DNA of 64,000 bases from Candidatus Aminicenantota bacterium. GTDB taxonomy: Bacteria; Acidobacteriota; Aminicenantia; UBA2199. Each line of letters opens with the position of its first letter. The first letter of the stretch is position 1. Under the pieces are notes generated by a model that was given only the letters and a program-made list of their open reading frames with translations, did not search any database and was not told the DNA's origin. The stretch covers positions 1 to 64,000 of the forward strand of contig JAPKZK010000051.1 in the NCBI GenBank assembly GCA_026393835.1, written 5' to 3'. Shown in pieces: positions 35,572-44,038 of this stretch. Position numbers and translations under genes: made by a program.

Positions 35572-36154
35572 CATGAATACTAAAGTTTTTATCGGGTTAA
35601 CCGGCCGAATGGGTTCGGGCAAAGGAGAAGTGGTTAAAATCCTGGAAAAAATGGGTTTTAAATACATCTCTCTTTCGGATATTGTGCGGGAAGAAATCGC
35701 CAAACGTATACCGGGGGGTCGCCATGTATCGCGGGCCGACACCCAGGATATTGGCAACCGCCTGCGAAAAGAAGGCGGCCCGGGCGTCCTGGGAAAACGG
35801 GTCCGTCAGAAAATCGAATCCCTGGATGTTGAAAGATGGGTCATCGACGGCATCCGAAACCCCGCGGAAGTCATGGAATTACAAAAATTAGAAGGTTTCT
35901 ACCTGTTGGGTCTCGACGCCAGCCTCTCACTCATCCTGGAACGAATCAAAAGCAGGAAGCGAGGCACCGACGTTGAAGACGATGATGTATTACTGGAGCA
36001 CCTGCAACGCGAATGGGGCGAAGGTGAACCGGAAGGCGGCCAACAGGTTGGAAAATGTATGACCATGGCGGACTATACTATTGAAAACAATAGCTCCCTG
36101 GATGATTTAAAAATCGATGTCTTAAAAATTTTAGCCGGTTTAAATATTTTCTAA
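35561..36154 (+). CDS. P-loop nucleotide/dephospho-CoA-kinase-like protein (AAA_18/UPF0200-like)
   Basis: 197 residues from the ATG at 35561 (MDNNMNTKVFIGLTG); an alternative ATG is at 35573. The P loop GLTGRMGSGKGEV is followed by GFKYISLSDIVREE, a DGIRNPAEV motif, and a LID-like IKSRKRGTD. This is the fold of adenylate/dephospho-CoA-type kinases, close to archaeal UPF0200 proteins. It overlaps the dCMP deaminase gene by 11 bases and precedes coaD by 28 bases, so either a deoxynucleotide kinase or a non-orthologous dephospho-CoA kinase is plausible. The sequence alone does not decide between them. Confidence 0.7.
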   Translation: MDNNMNTKVFIGLTGRMGSGKGEVVKILEKMGFKYISLSDIVREEIAKRIPGGRHVSRADTQDIGNRLRKEGGPGVLGKRVRQKIESLDVERWVIDGIRNPAEVMELQKLEGFYLLGLDASLSLILERIKSRKRGTDVEDDDVLLEHLQREWGEGEPEGGQQVGKCMTMADYTIENNSSLDDLKIDVLKILAGLNIF

Positions 36155-36182
36155 CTATTAAAATTCTAAATTGGAGTAATTA

Positions 36183-36668
36183 ATGAGAGAAAGAATCGCA
36201 GTATACCCGGGGTCTTACGACCCCCTGACCAATGGTCATATCGATATTATCGAACGGGGTTTCAAGCTTTTCGATAAGGTCATTGTCGCTATTTTAAAGA
36301 ACCCTTCCAAACAATCTCTCTTCTCTATCGAGGAGCGGATGGATATTTTAAGGGAGACGTTTAAAGAGTGTAAAGAAATCGAAGTGGACTGTTTTGAAGG
36401 ATTGCTGGTGAACTACCTGAGAAAGAAAAACGCCACCACGGTGGTGCGTGGTTTACGGGCCATATCGGATTTTGAGATCGAGTTCCAGATGGCGCTGATG
36501 AACCGTCGTATCGAACCGGAATGTGAAACTATTTTCCTGGTGCCTTCGGTTCATTATTCATTTGTCAGTTCGCGACTGGTTAAAGAGATCTACCAACTGG
36601 GTGGGGAAATCAAAAACATGATCCCCCCGGTGGTAGACCGAAAACTAAAAGAAAAATTCAAGCGATAA
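36183..36668 (+). CDS. coaD: pantetheine-phosphate adenylyltransferase
   Basis: 161 residues, the usual length. It transfers AMP from ATP to 4'-phosphopantetheine to make dephospho-CoA, the penultimate CoA step. Nucleotidyl-transferase signature YPGSYDPLTNGHIDII at the start; then VVRGLRAISDFEIEFQMALMNR and a C-terminal SSRLVKEIYQLGG, all diagnostic for CoaD. Ribosome binding site GGAG. Last gene of the deaminase-kinase-coaD run; its end overlaps the convergent gltX by 11 bases. Confidence 0.96.
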   Translation: MRERIAVYPGSYDPLTNGHIDIIERGFKLFDKVIVAILKNPSKQSLFSIEERMDILRETFKECKEIEVDCFEGLLVNYLRKKNATTVVRGLRAISDFEIEFQMALMNRRIEPECETIFLVPSVHYSFVSSRLVKEIYQLGGEIKNMIPPVVDRKLKEKFKR

Positions 36669-38136
36669 AAACCTTTAACCGCGAGGCCATATTATAGACA
36701 GCGGGCTTGATATCCAGGGTCGAACCGGTTTCGATAATGGGGATAAAATCGTTCAACTCGATGCCCGATTCTTTGCCGGTAAGGGCAAGGCGGATGGGGT
36801 GGTAAAGGGCTTTGCCTTTGATTCCCTCTTGCTGCTGAATTTTTTTAATGATCTCGGCCACCTTTGAAAAATCCACGGGCGAAGGAACCCCGGCGATTTC
36901 AGCAGACATGATGCCAATCACTTTCCGCGCCTCTTCGGAATCGGCGATACTGCTTACAATAGCCGGGTCGTAATCCAAAGAAGTAAACTGTTTAAACCCA
37001 TCGGCAATTTCAGAGAGCAGGTGGTGGTAAGCGGACAACACCCGGGCGGTTTTTCCAATCCATGGGATAATCCCGGGATCGTCGGTAAATTCGAAACCTG
37101 CCCGCTGTAGGAAAGGGGTCATCCTTGTTCCCAGTTCTTTGTCATCCAGCAGGCGGAGATGTTCGCGGTTCATCCATTTGAGTTTTTGGTAATCGAAAAT
37201 CGCGGCGGATTTGGATACTTTTTTAATGTTGAAATCTTTAATCAGTTCATCCCTGGTAAAAAGAACTTTGTCGCCGCCTGCCGGCGACCAGCCCAGCAGC
37301 GCCAGGTAGTTTAACAATGCTTCGGGCAGGTAGCCTTCTTCGCGGAATTGGATCAGTGACGTAGAACCGTGGCGTTTGGAGAGTTTGGTATTATCCGAGC
37401 CCATTACCATGGAGAGGTGGGCAAATTTAGGCAAGTCGAATCCCAGGGCTTTGTAGAGCAGCACCTGGCGGGCGGTATTGGAGAGGTGGTCTTCACCCCG
37501 TATCACCATGTTTATTTTCATCAGGTAATCATCGATAACCACGGAAAAATTATAAGCCGGTATCCCACTGGACCTGAGAATAATGGGATCGCTGATCAAG
37601 TTGGAGTCGAAAGTGACTTTTTCCCGAACCAGGTCATAGAAAGTAATCTCGGTATTTTCAGGCACTTTGAAACGGATGGCGGCGGGTTCGCCATTTTGGA
37701 CCCTTTTTTGGGCTTCCGCGGCGGACAGTTTTCGGCATTTTCCCGAGTATTCTTGTTGCAGGCCCTGTTCCTGGGCGTTTTCTTTGGCTTTATTCAATTC
37801 ATCCGGCGTGCAGAAACAGTAATAAGCGTGGCCGGCATCGATCAGTTGTTGACCGTAATTGCGATAAGTTTCCGTGCGTTCCGATTGGCGGTAGGGGCCG
37901 AATTCGCCGCCCTTGTCCGGGCCTTCCTGCCAATCGATGCCCAGCCATTTAAGGTCTTTGATCAGGTTCTCTTCGTATTCCCGTTTGGACCGTTCCACGT
38001 CGGTATCTTCGATGCGCAGGACCAGGGCGCCCCCGGTTTTTTCCGCATGTAGGAAGTTGAACAAAGCCGTTCGGGCGTTTCCCACGTGAACGTAGCCGGT
38101 AGGAGACGGCGCAAAGCGTAATCGATTTGTATTCAT
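36658..38136 (-). CDS. gltX: glutamyl-tRNA synthetase
   Basis: 492 residues from the ATG at 38136, chosen because GGAGG lies 5 bases upstream; an extra 52 codons upstream would cross an intergenic hairpin and have no homology-like content. Class I signature RFAPSPTGYVHVGNARTAL (HIGH equivalent HVGN) and KLSKRHGS (KMSKS equivalent). The catalytic part carries RSKREYEENLIKDLKWLGIDW, and the C-terminal anticodon-binding half is helical. It charges tRNA-Glu, possibly also tRNA-Gln in a lineage using the transamidation route; that cannot be read from here. Confidence 0.96.
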   Translation of the reverse strand: MNTNRLRFAPSPTGYVHVGNARTALFNFLHAEKTGGALVLRIEDTDVERSKREYEENLIKDLKWLGIDWQEGPDKGGEFGPYRQSERTETYRNYGQQLIDAGHAYYCFCTPDELNKAKENAQEQGLQQEYSGKCRKLSAAEAQKRVQNGEPAAIRFKVPENTEITFYDLVREKVTFDSNLISDPIILRSSGIPAYNFSVVIDDYLMKINMVIRGEDHLSNTARQVLLYKALGFDLPKFAHLSMVMGSDNTKLSKRHGSTSLIQFREEGYLPEALLNYLALLGWSPAGGDKVLFTRDELIKDFNIKKVSKSAAIFDYQKLKWMNREHLRLLDDKELGTRMTPFLQRAGFEFTDDPGIIPWIGKTARVLSAYHHLLSEIADGFKQFTSLDYDPAIVSSIADSEEARKVIGIMSAEIAGVPSPVDFSKVAEIIKKIQQQEGIKGKALYHPIRLALTGKESGIELNDFIPIIETGSTLDIKPAVYNMASRLKVFIA

Positions 38137-38250
38137 CATAACCTCCGCGTGTAAAGTGTAGATGTAGGTTAGGATTATACGATATATATGACTAAAGGTA
38201 AAGGGGAAAAAGGGGGTCGCAAGAACTTTTAATAGAAGCTTTAGGAAGTC

Positions 38251-38290
38251 AAGAAACCCTTTCTCGAAAGGGTTTCTTGCCGCCGGAGGC
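38251..38290. repeat. hairpin plus GCCGCCGGAGGC element, copy 1
   Basis: A perfect 12-bp stem (AAGAAACCCTTT 38251-38262, AAAGGGTTTCTT 38267-38278) with a 4-base loop is immediately followed by GCCGCCGGAGGC (38279-38290). The same 12-base tail follows a different hairpin at 58555-58587. It lies between divergent genes, so it is more a repeat than a terminator. Confidence 0.7.
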
Positions 38291-38305
38291 ATTATGTGCT
38301 ATTAT
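38277..38305 (+). promoter_or_regulatory. promoter of the decarboxylase gene
   Basis: TTGCCG (38277-38282), 17 bases, TATTAT (38300-38305), 29 bases before the ATG at 38335, with GGAGG in the leader. The -35 box overlaps the hairpin element. Confidence 0.45.
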
Positions 38306-38334
38306 TACCATTACTCATTACCCAGGAGGTAAAT

Positions 38335-39774
38335 ATGGACCTTGAAAACTTCAGGCGGCACGCCCATGAAATGGTCGATTGGATGGTCGATTACTTTAAG
38401 AACATTGAAAATTTCCCGGTAAAATCCCAGGCTAAACCCGGGGATATAAAACGCCAACTACCGCTTTCCCCACCGGAACAAGGTGAACCATTTGAAACCA
38501 TCATGAAAGATTTCAATGAGATCATCATGCCCGGCATTACCCACTGGCAGCACCCGTCATTTTTCGCTTATTTCAACGCCAATAACAGCTACCCCTCGGT
38601 GTTGGGGGAAATGCTGACCGCGGCCCTGGGCGCGCAGTGCATGAGCTGGCAAACATCCCCGGCCGCTGCCGAACTGGAAGAACGTGTGATGCAGTGGACC
38701 GGCCAACTTATCGGCCTGCCCGATGATTTCACCGGCGTTATCCAGGATACCGCTTCCACCGCCACATTGTGTTCCATCCTTACCGCCAGGGAAAAGTTCA
38801 CGGATTACGAAATCAATCGCAAAGGATTTTCCTGCGATCGGAAATATACTCTTTATTGTTCCGGGGAAGCCCATTCGTCCGTTGAGAAAGCCGCCAAGAT
38901 TGCCGGGTTCGGTTCTGAAAATTTACGTAAAATAGAAGTGGATAGCCAATATGCCATGGACCCCCGGGCATTGGAACAAGCGATCCGGGAAGACATCCGG
39001 CAGGGCAACCGGCCGCTGGCAGTCATTGCCGCCGTGGGCACCACCGGTTCCATTGCCATCGATCCGCTGCGCCGGATCGGCGAAATATGCAAGAAGTATA
39101 ACCTCTGGCTCCATGTAGACGCCGCTTATGCAGGTACGGGTCTGCTGCTGCCCGAAAACCGCCGGCTCATCGACGGCATCGAACTGGCGGACACATTCGT
39201 ATTTAATCCCCATAAATGGATGTTTACCAATTTCGATTGTTCCGCGTATTTTGTGAAAGATAAAGAAGCCCTGATCCGGACCTTTGAAATTTTACCCGAA
39301 TACCTGAAAACAAAGGAAGGCGACCGGGTCAATAATTATAGGGATTGGGGCATCCAACTGGGAAGACGGTTCCGGGCGTTGAAGTTGTGGTTTGTCATCA
39401 GGACCTTTGGCGTCGAGGGACTCAGGGAAAGAGTTAGGAATCATATCCAATGGGCAAAGGAATTGGCCGTCGCCATAGAAGCAGCCCCCGATTTTGAGCT
39501 GTTGGCGCCGCTGCATCTTGGCACGGTATGTTTCAGGTATAAGCCCGTTCATATCTCCGACCCGGAGGTTTTAAATAAACTCAACATGGAATTACTGGAA
39601 ACCCTTAATGCCGCGGGAAAAGTATATCTCACCCACACCAAATTGAGGGGGGCGGCGACGCTGCGGTTGGTGGTAGGGCAGACTTACCAGGAGAAGAGGC
39701 ATATTGAAAAAGGTTGGGAATTGATCCAACAGACTGCCCGGGAAAACCGTGATGGGGCATGCCTTGCCTATTAA
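38335..39774 (+). CDS. PLP-dependent aromatic-L-amino-acid decarboxylase (group II)
   Basis: 479 residues from the ATG at 38335 (GGAGG 6 bases upstream, MDLENFRRHAHEMVDWM). Group II decarboxylase marks: HPSFFAYFNANNSYPS, SPAAAELEERVMQWT, the PLP pocket (HVDAAYAGTGLLLPE) and the PLP lysine K294 in NPHKWMFTNFDCSAYFV. The protein is of the tryptophan/DOPA/tyrosine decarboxylase type, making arylalkylamines and CO2; the exact substrate is not decidable. It has its own promoter, and the promoter of the next gene lies inside its 3' end. Confidence 0.92.
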   Translation: MDLENFRRHAHEMVDWMVDYFKNIENFPVKSQAKPGDIKRQLPLSPPEQGEPFETIMKDFNEIIMPGITHWQHPSFFAYFNANNSYPSVLGEMLTAALGAQCMSWQTSPAAAELEERVMQWTGQLIGLPDDFTGVIQDTASTATLCSILTAREKFTDYEINRKGFSCDRKYTLYCSGEAHSSVEKAAKIAGFGSENLRKIEVDSQYAMDPRALEQAIREDIRQGNRPLAVIAAVGTTGSIAIDPLRRIGEICKKYNLWLHVDAAYAGTGLLLPENRRLIDGIELADTFVFNPHKWMFTNFDCSAYFVKDKEALIRTFEILPEYLKTKEGDRVNNYRDWGIQLGRRFRALKLWFVIRTFGVEGLRERVRNHIQWAKELAVAIEAAPDFELLAPLHLGTVCFRYKPVHISDPEVLNKLNMELLETLNAAGKVYLTHTKLRGAATLRLVVGQTYQEKRHIEKGWELIQQTARENRDGACLAY

Positions 39775-39792
39775 ATAAAGATAGGGTATAAT
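39764..39792 (+). promoter_or_regulatory. promoter of the AAA/nuclease gene
   Basis: TTGCCT (39764-39769), 17 bases, consensus TATAAT (39787-39792). The -35 box overlaps the last codons of the decarboxylase. Confidence 0.55.
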
Positions 39793-39830
39793 GAGACTGG
39801 TGAAAATGAAAAATGGAGGTAGCCAAAACC

Positions 39831-41414
39831 ATGAAAACAAGCAGGAATGGGGAAGAAGAAACAGTTCCGCGCAGGACTACCCTGCCCATCGGCATCCAGG
39901 ATTTTGCGAAGCTGGTGCAAAAAAATTGTATCTATGTCGATAAAACCCAGTATGTCCATAACCTGCTGCAAGGGGGGGGAATCTATTTTTTATCCCGTCC
40001 CCGGCGTTTTGGGAAATCCCTGCTCATTTCGATCTTGAAAGAAATTTTCAGCGGTAATAAAGAACTTTTCAAGGGCTGCTGGATATATGACCATATGGAA
40101 AGGTGGGGAAAATATCCGGTCATCCATCTCGATTTTTTGGGCGTGGATTTTAAAAGTTTCGGACTTGAGAAAGCCCTCATGAAAAAACTTGATTCGATCG
40201 CAAAACAACATGGAGTTGAAGCTGAGGGAGAATCCTGCAAAGAGAAATTCGGCAACCTGATTCAAAATCTATCCGCGAAAGAAGACAAGCGGGTTGTTGT
40301 ACTGATCGATGAATACGATAAACCCATTATCGATTATTTCGAAACTGAAAACATGAAAATCGCCGAAGAAAATCGCAAGAAACTGAAAAACTTCTATGCC
40401 GAACTGAAAAGTCGGGATGAAAATATCGAGTTTCTTTTTATCACCGGGGTTTCGCGGTTTACAAAGGTTTCGATCTTCAGCGATCTGAACAATCTGGATG
40501 ATATCACCCTGGACCCAAATTATGCGATGATGTTCGGTTATACCCGCCGGGAGCTTGAAGATTATTTCGCTTTCCATATCGATAAATGGATACAGGAGAA
40601 AAACATCACTAAGAGCGAATTAATGGAACGTTTCAAAGAAGAATACGACGGCTATTCCTGGGATGGCAAGAATTTTGTTTATAATCCTGATTCCATGCAT
40701 AAGTCTTTTAAAGAGCAGTCCTTCGCGAATCATTGGTTCTCGACGGGAACGCCGACGTTCCTGGTGAAGGCGCTGCTAGATAAAGGCATCGATATTGCCG
40801 ATTTTGAGAACCTGAGGGTAAAAAAGGAATTTTTTAATGAATACGATATCAATGATATCAATCTCCTGCTGTTCCAGACCGGTTACCTGACCGTCAAGGA
40901 GTCCGATGAAACCGGGTATCGACTTTATTACCCCAATAAAGAGGTACAATCGTCCTTGCTCCATTTATTATTGAAAAAATACAGCAGGAAAAATCAATTG
41001 CGGGTTGAAGAGATTACCCCCAAAATCAAAACCGCCCTCTCCGGGGGAAATATCGATTCCTTTGTAGAAATTGTCAGGACTCTATTGGCTGATATACCCT
41101 ATAATCTATCACTATCCAAATATGAAGCCTTTTACCATTCGATAATCTTTATTGCCGTAAAGCTATCCGGTCTTGATGTAGCCGTAGAACGTGAGACCAA
41201 TCGTGGCCGGATCGATATGTTGGTCAGGACCGAGCGGTATATCTATATAATAGAGTTCAAAATGGGGAGCGCCGATGAGGCGTTGGCGCAAATCCAGGAG
41301 AAAAAATATTATGAGCCTTTCCTGTCCGAAGGAAAAGAAATTCTTATGGTAGGAATCGGTTTTAACCGGGAAGATAGGAATATTGTCCAGTTCAAGTGTG
41401 TAAAGTTTGAATAA
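39831..41414 (+). CDS. AAA-ATPase-like/PD-(D/E)XK fusion protein (pfam09820 + pfam08011 type)
   Basis: 527 residues from the ATG at 39831 (GGAGGT 10 bases upstream; an in-frame ATG at 39813 is possible). N-terminal ATPase domain: LPIGIQDFAKLVQKNCIYVDKT, degenerate Walker A RPRRFGKSLL, Walker B VVVLIDEYDKPI, and FITGVSRFTKVSIFSDLNNLDDIT. The C-terminal nuclease-like domain has NRGRIDMLVRTERYIYIIEFKMG (D...ExK). This is a very widespread family in Bacteroidetes, spirochaetes and related anaerobes, often in many copies, with unknown role; mobile or conflict functions are suspected. It stands alone with its own promoter. Confidence 0.88.
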   Translation: MKTSRNGEEETVPRRTTLPIGIQDFAKLVQKNCIYVDKTQYVHNLLQGGGIYFLSRPRRFGKSLLISILKEIFSGNKELFKGCWIYDHMERWGKYPVIHLDFLGVDFKSFGLEKALMKKLDSIAKQHGVEAEGESCKEKFGNLIQNLSAKEDKRVVVLIDEYDKPIIDYFETENMKIAEENRKKLKNFYAELKSRDENIEFLFITGVSRFTKVSIFSDLNNLDDITLDPNYAMMFGYTRRELEDYFAFHIDKWIQEKNITKSELMERFKEEYDGYSWDGKNFVYNPDSMHKSFKEQSFANHWFSTGTPTFLVKALLDKGIDIADFENLRVKKEFFNEYDINDINLLLFQTGYLTVKESDETGYRLYYPNKEVQSSLLHLLLKKYSRKNQLRVEEITPKIKTALSGGNIDSFVEIVRTLLADIPYNLSLSKYEAFYHSIIFIAVKLSGLDVAVERETNRGRIDMLVRTERYIYIIEFKMGSADEALAQIQEKKYYEPFLSEGKEILMVGIGFNREDRNIVQFKCVKFE

Positions 41415-41716
41415 GGGGTCATGAGGTGAGTGGTGAGTGGTAGAGTGGTGAGGGGTAAAAGATGGAAGGTGAGAAGCTGAGAGAGTAAGAAGGTAAGCAA
41501 AAACAGGGAATCGAGGGAAAGCGAAGGAGCGGGAAAAACACTCCGGGATTTAAATGAAGGGTCATCTTAATTTTGATTTCTTCAGCGATTTTTCATCACT
41601 TGTTCATCATTTTGTACATTGTATCTTTATAGACGCGGCAAAATGCAGAAAAATGTAAGATGTCGCGCCACATCCTGCGCAAGATTCAAAAAAGTATATT
41701 ATTTTTGTTTTTCTCC
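41415..41716. other. gap with GGTGAGTGGT and GTAAGAAGG word repeats
   Basis: No gene found. GTGAGTGGT-type words (41420-41460) and a GTAAGAAGG array (41460-41497) follow the AAA/nuclease stop codon. The remainder is AT-rich unique DNA. Confidence 0.5.
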
Positions 41717-41745
41717 TTGACTTTGCGGCGAAGATATAGTATTCC
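41717..41745 (+). promoter_or_regulatory. weak promoter of the repeat ORF, predicted leaderless
   Basis: TTGACT (41717-41722), 17 bases, TATTCC (41740-41745), then 6 bases and the ATG at 41752. The -10 is poor, but the spacing matches the other leaderless starts in this window. Confidence 0.3.
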
Positions 41746-41751
41746 TATACC

Positions 41752-42357
41752 ATGAATAATAAAAAAATACATATAGCAATAGGGTTGCAAAAAACAGGAC
41801 AAATATATCTATCGAGTGTACTATATTTCGCCAACTGTGACATAAATGGCGGTGTTGTGGTTTTTTCTGACCAATTTCGCGGAGCAAAAAGACAGACACG
41901 GTGGGTTCATAATGGTCCGGGAATCCGTGAAAATGCGGCCCCTATTGACAATAGATATGCAAAGAAGCAATATCACAGGGCATTTAAGGCAAATGCCGCG
42001 GCGCCTGTGTCAGATTACACGGCAGTCGTGCATGATCGCACGGCGCTCGTGCAAGATAACACGGAGCCCGTGCATGATCGCACGGCAGTCGTGCAAGATA
42101 ACTTTGGTCTCGTGCATGATCGCACGGCGCCCGTGCAAGATAACACGGGGCCCGTGCATGATCGCACGGCAGTCGTGCAAGATAACTTTGGTCTCGTGCA
42201 TGATCGCACGGCGCCCGTGCAAGATAACTTTGGTCTCGTGCATGATTGCACGGCGTCAGTGCAAAATATCACGGCGTCTGTGTCGGATGACGCGGGCTTT
42301 GTGACAAGAATTTTAATCCCCATGCGCTATTGCAAAAGTAAGGTTAAAAATATATAA
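41752..42357 (+). CDS. heptapeptide-repeat ORF of unknown function
   Basis: 201 codons. The first ~80 residues are non-repetitive (MNNKKIHIAIGLQKTGQIYL ...). Residues ~81-185 are about 15 tandem seven-residue units alternating HDRTAxV and QDNxxxV, encoded by the 21-nt array at 41992-42306. No Shine-Dalgarno sequence; a promoter-like signal sits exactly 6 bases from the ATG. Because the array has period 21, other frames are open too, so coding is uncertain. The following gene starts 16 bases later with a good ribosome binding site. No homologous family recognised. Confidence 0.4.
   Translation: MNNKKIHIAIGLQKTGQIYLSSVLYFANCDINGGVVVFSDQFRGAKRQTRWVHNGPGIRENAAPIDNRYAKKQYHRAFKANAAAPVSDYTAVVHDRTALVQDNTEPVHDRTAVVQDNFGLVHDRTAPVQDNTGPVHDRTAVVQDNFGLVHDRTAPVQDNFGLVHDCTASVQNITASVSDDAGFVTRILIPMRYCKSKVKNI
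41992..42306. repeat. 21-nt tandem repeat array B, ~15 units in a 42-nt alternating pattern
   Basis: Units alternate between GATCGCACGGCxxxCGTGCA and GATAACxxxGGxxxCGTGCA (each plus one base). Most units contain a short palindrome GCACGG..CCGTGC, so each 21-mer can fold. Some units are exact copies (for example 42076-42117 and 42160-42201), indicating recent expansion in 42-nt steps. No spacers, hence not CRISPR. Confidence 0.88.
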
Positions 42358-42373
42358 AATGAAAAGGAGGAAA

Positions 42374-42778
42374 ATGGAAAACAACAATCCATTAAATGAA
42401 CAAAAATTACAAAATGAAGGAATGCAACAAGTCATTCCGGGGGAAGAGCAACCCCCAAAAAGTCACTTAAGCCGGAGTTTCAATGAAAGACTGGGTGAAG
42501 CCGACCTACTGGCCGTAGCAATGCAAGCGAACCAGGATGCATTGACGCCGGGAGGCGGAGGAGCGGATTTTGTAAGTAAACTCCAGGGAGTTTTGATCGA
42601 AATCAAGGCTATAAACCAGGAACAGGAAAGGTTCAAAGCGTCTCTAAAAACCTCAACGGAAAAATTCCTGTTAAAGTCAAAAGAAATGGCTCAATTGGTG
42701 CGCAAAGGTCGCAGCATCGTGAAGAATGAATTACCGCAGGTACGATGGGTAGAGTTCGGTATTAAAGCCACCCGGTAA
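42374..42778 (+). CDS. hypothetical protein, 134 residues
   Basis: Starts at the ATG at 42374, because AAAGGAGG lies 4 bases upstream (an ATG at 42359 precedes that site). N-terminal half polar and Gln/Asn/Pro-rich, with a GGGGA stretch at ~60. C-terminal half a helical, Lys/Glu-rich segment (LIEIKAINQEQERFKASLKTSTEKFLLKSKEMAQLVRKGRS) ending WVEFGIKATR. I do not recognise a family. It follows the heptapeptide-repeat ORF by 16 bases and may be cotranscribed with it. Confidence 0.65.
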   Translation: MENNNPLNEQKLQNEGMQQVIPGEEQPPKSHLSRSFNERLGEADLLAVAMQANQDALTPGGGGADFVSKLQGVLIEIKAINQEQERFKASLKTSTEKFLLKSKEMAQLVRKGRSIVKNELPQVRWVEFGIKATR

Positions 42779-42869
42779 TCCTGTCAAGTCCGATAAGGGT
42801 TACGATTTATGAAGCCGGGGTTTGCGGAGTCGCGCACTCACATAAAGCGGCAACGCAGGCCCCGGTTTC

Positions 42870-43410
42870 TTTTTTAAAGCCACGGACGAACACGGACAGA
42901 CACTGAGAGAGAAAACTAAATCCGAAATCCGAAATTCGAAATTCGAAACAATTCCAAATGACCAAAATCCAAATAACCGAAACTATAAACCAGAAGCAGG
43001 ATAAAAGGAAGCGAGGAAGCGAGGAAGCGAGGAAGAGCGGAAGAGAGGAACAGCGGAAGAGCGGAAGAGCGGAAGAGCGGCGAAAAACAAAAGAGAACAA
43101 AAACAAGGAAGGGAGACGGTTTGCTTTTGTTTGGAATTTTAAAAATTTGGATTTTGATATTGTTTGTACACGCGATTTCGTGCTTCATGAGGCGTGCTTC
43201 GGATTTATTTTTTTTACCTTCGCGTCTCTTCGCGTTCTTCGCGGCTAATTGTTTTCGTGGGCTTGATTTTGGCCACCAAGGCGCCAGGACACCAAGGCAC
43301 CAAGAATTTTTTACCAATGCTTCTTTCTTCTCTTCTTCTCTTCCTCGCTTCTATCTTTTCCCCTTTGTGCCTTCGCACATGCGTGCCTTTGTGGCAACGT
43401 AATTCGGGCG
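42870..43410. repeat. intergenic mosaic of short word repeats
   Basis: No gene. In order: CACGGACGAACACGGAC words (~42882), TCCGAAATTCGAAA words (~42922), GGAAGCGAGGAAGAGCGGAAG arrays (43008-43085), CTTCGCGTTCTTCGCGGC words (43205-43250), then a GGCCACCAAGGCGCCAGG stretch (43270-43310) that is the complement of the words at 54540 and 55795. Confidence 0.7.
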
Positions 43411-43500
43411 TTTTTGGGGCCAGTCAAAATTTTTTTCCCCGTACTCAAGAGTTTCAAAAGTTGAAAAAGTAGAAATTTACTTGAAATTTTCTTGAAATTG

Positions 43501-43540
43501 CCGTGCCGCCACCGCCGCCACCGCCGCCACCGCCGCCTGG
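43501..43540. repeat. CCGCCGCCA microsatellite
   Basis: Three to four 9-base CCGCCACCG units in a row. One frame would encode poly-proline (after a stop at 43481) and terminate at once after GGEGD; no gene is attached. Confidence 0.75.
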
Positions 43541-43882
43541 AGGAGAGGGGGATTAGCGATTTAAAAGATCTTTAAATCGCCTTTAATTGCCTTTTAATTG
43601 TGATTTTAATCAGGTTTAAAGGGAGCAGTTGGCAGGGAAAGGGCAGGCACGAGGTAAGGTCGAAGGGCGCACACTGCCTATTTACCACCCCTCCATTTTA
43701 CCAGTCCTGGATGCCAGCCAATGAAATAGTTTCACCATTTCCCATTCCGGCCTGTATTTTGTCCTGGCAGTGGAAGGCAACCTACGGTATATCCTATCCG
43801 AAAGGTTATGAAATTTGCGTGGCATTATAACCCGTGGAAAAACCGCCGGGGAAAATGAAAAATTTTTTTCTCCAAATTATGA
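43541..43882. other. gap with a 10-bp palindrome; no gene
   Basis: GCGATTTAAA (43556-43565) and TTTAAATCGC (43571-43580) form an inverted repeat around AGATC. The 76-codon ORF at 43600-43830 has no ribosome binding site and no recognisable features. The stretch ends with the promoter of the next operon. Confidence 0.4.
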
Positions 43883-43911
43883 TTGATTTTCATTTTTATT
43901 TTTGATATAAA
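43883..43911 (+). promoter_or_regulatory. promoter of the PIN/Roc-COR operon
   Basis: TTGATT (43883-43888), 17 bases, TATAAA (43906-43911), about 120 bases before the first gene at 44039. It is the only well-spaced pair found in front of the operon. Confidence 0.5.
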
Positions 43912-44038
43912 TGAGTTGGATCAAATGTAGAAGGTAAAAAGTGAAACGAAGAAATTTTGTGATTGTGAAAACCAGTTGGAGAGCGAAAATTAGGCCCTAT
44001 TTTCCTGAACTGGATTCTAGTAAAAAAGGAGTACAATA

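Noticed and set aside
37369-38052. 227-codon plus-strand frame inside gltX
   Set aside because: Antisense shadow; composition mirrors the gltX codons.
38137-38292. Extended N-terminus of glutamyl-tRNA synthetase (52 extra codons)
   Set aside because: The extension crosses an intergenic hairpin and has no ribosome site; GGAGG sits correctly before the ATG at 38136.
41992-42306. Possible CRISPR array or several overlapping genes (frames open on both strands)
   Set aside because: No spacers. Multiple open frames follow from the 21-nt period, so only the plus frame with an upstream start was listed, at low confidence.
43600-43830. 76-codon frame in the gap before the PIN/Roc-COR operon
   Set aside because: No ribosome binding site and no protein-like pattern; left as intergenic.
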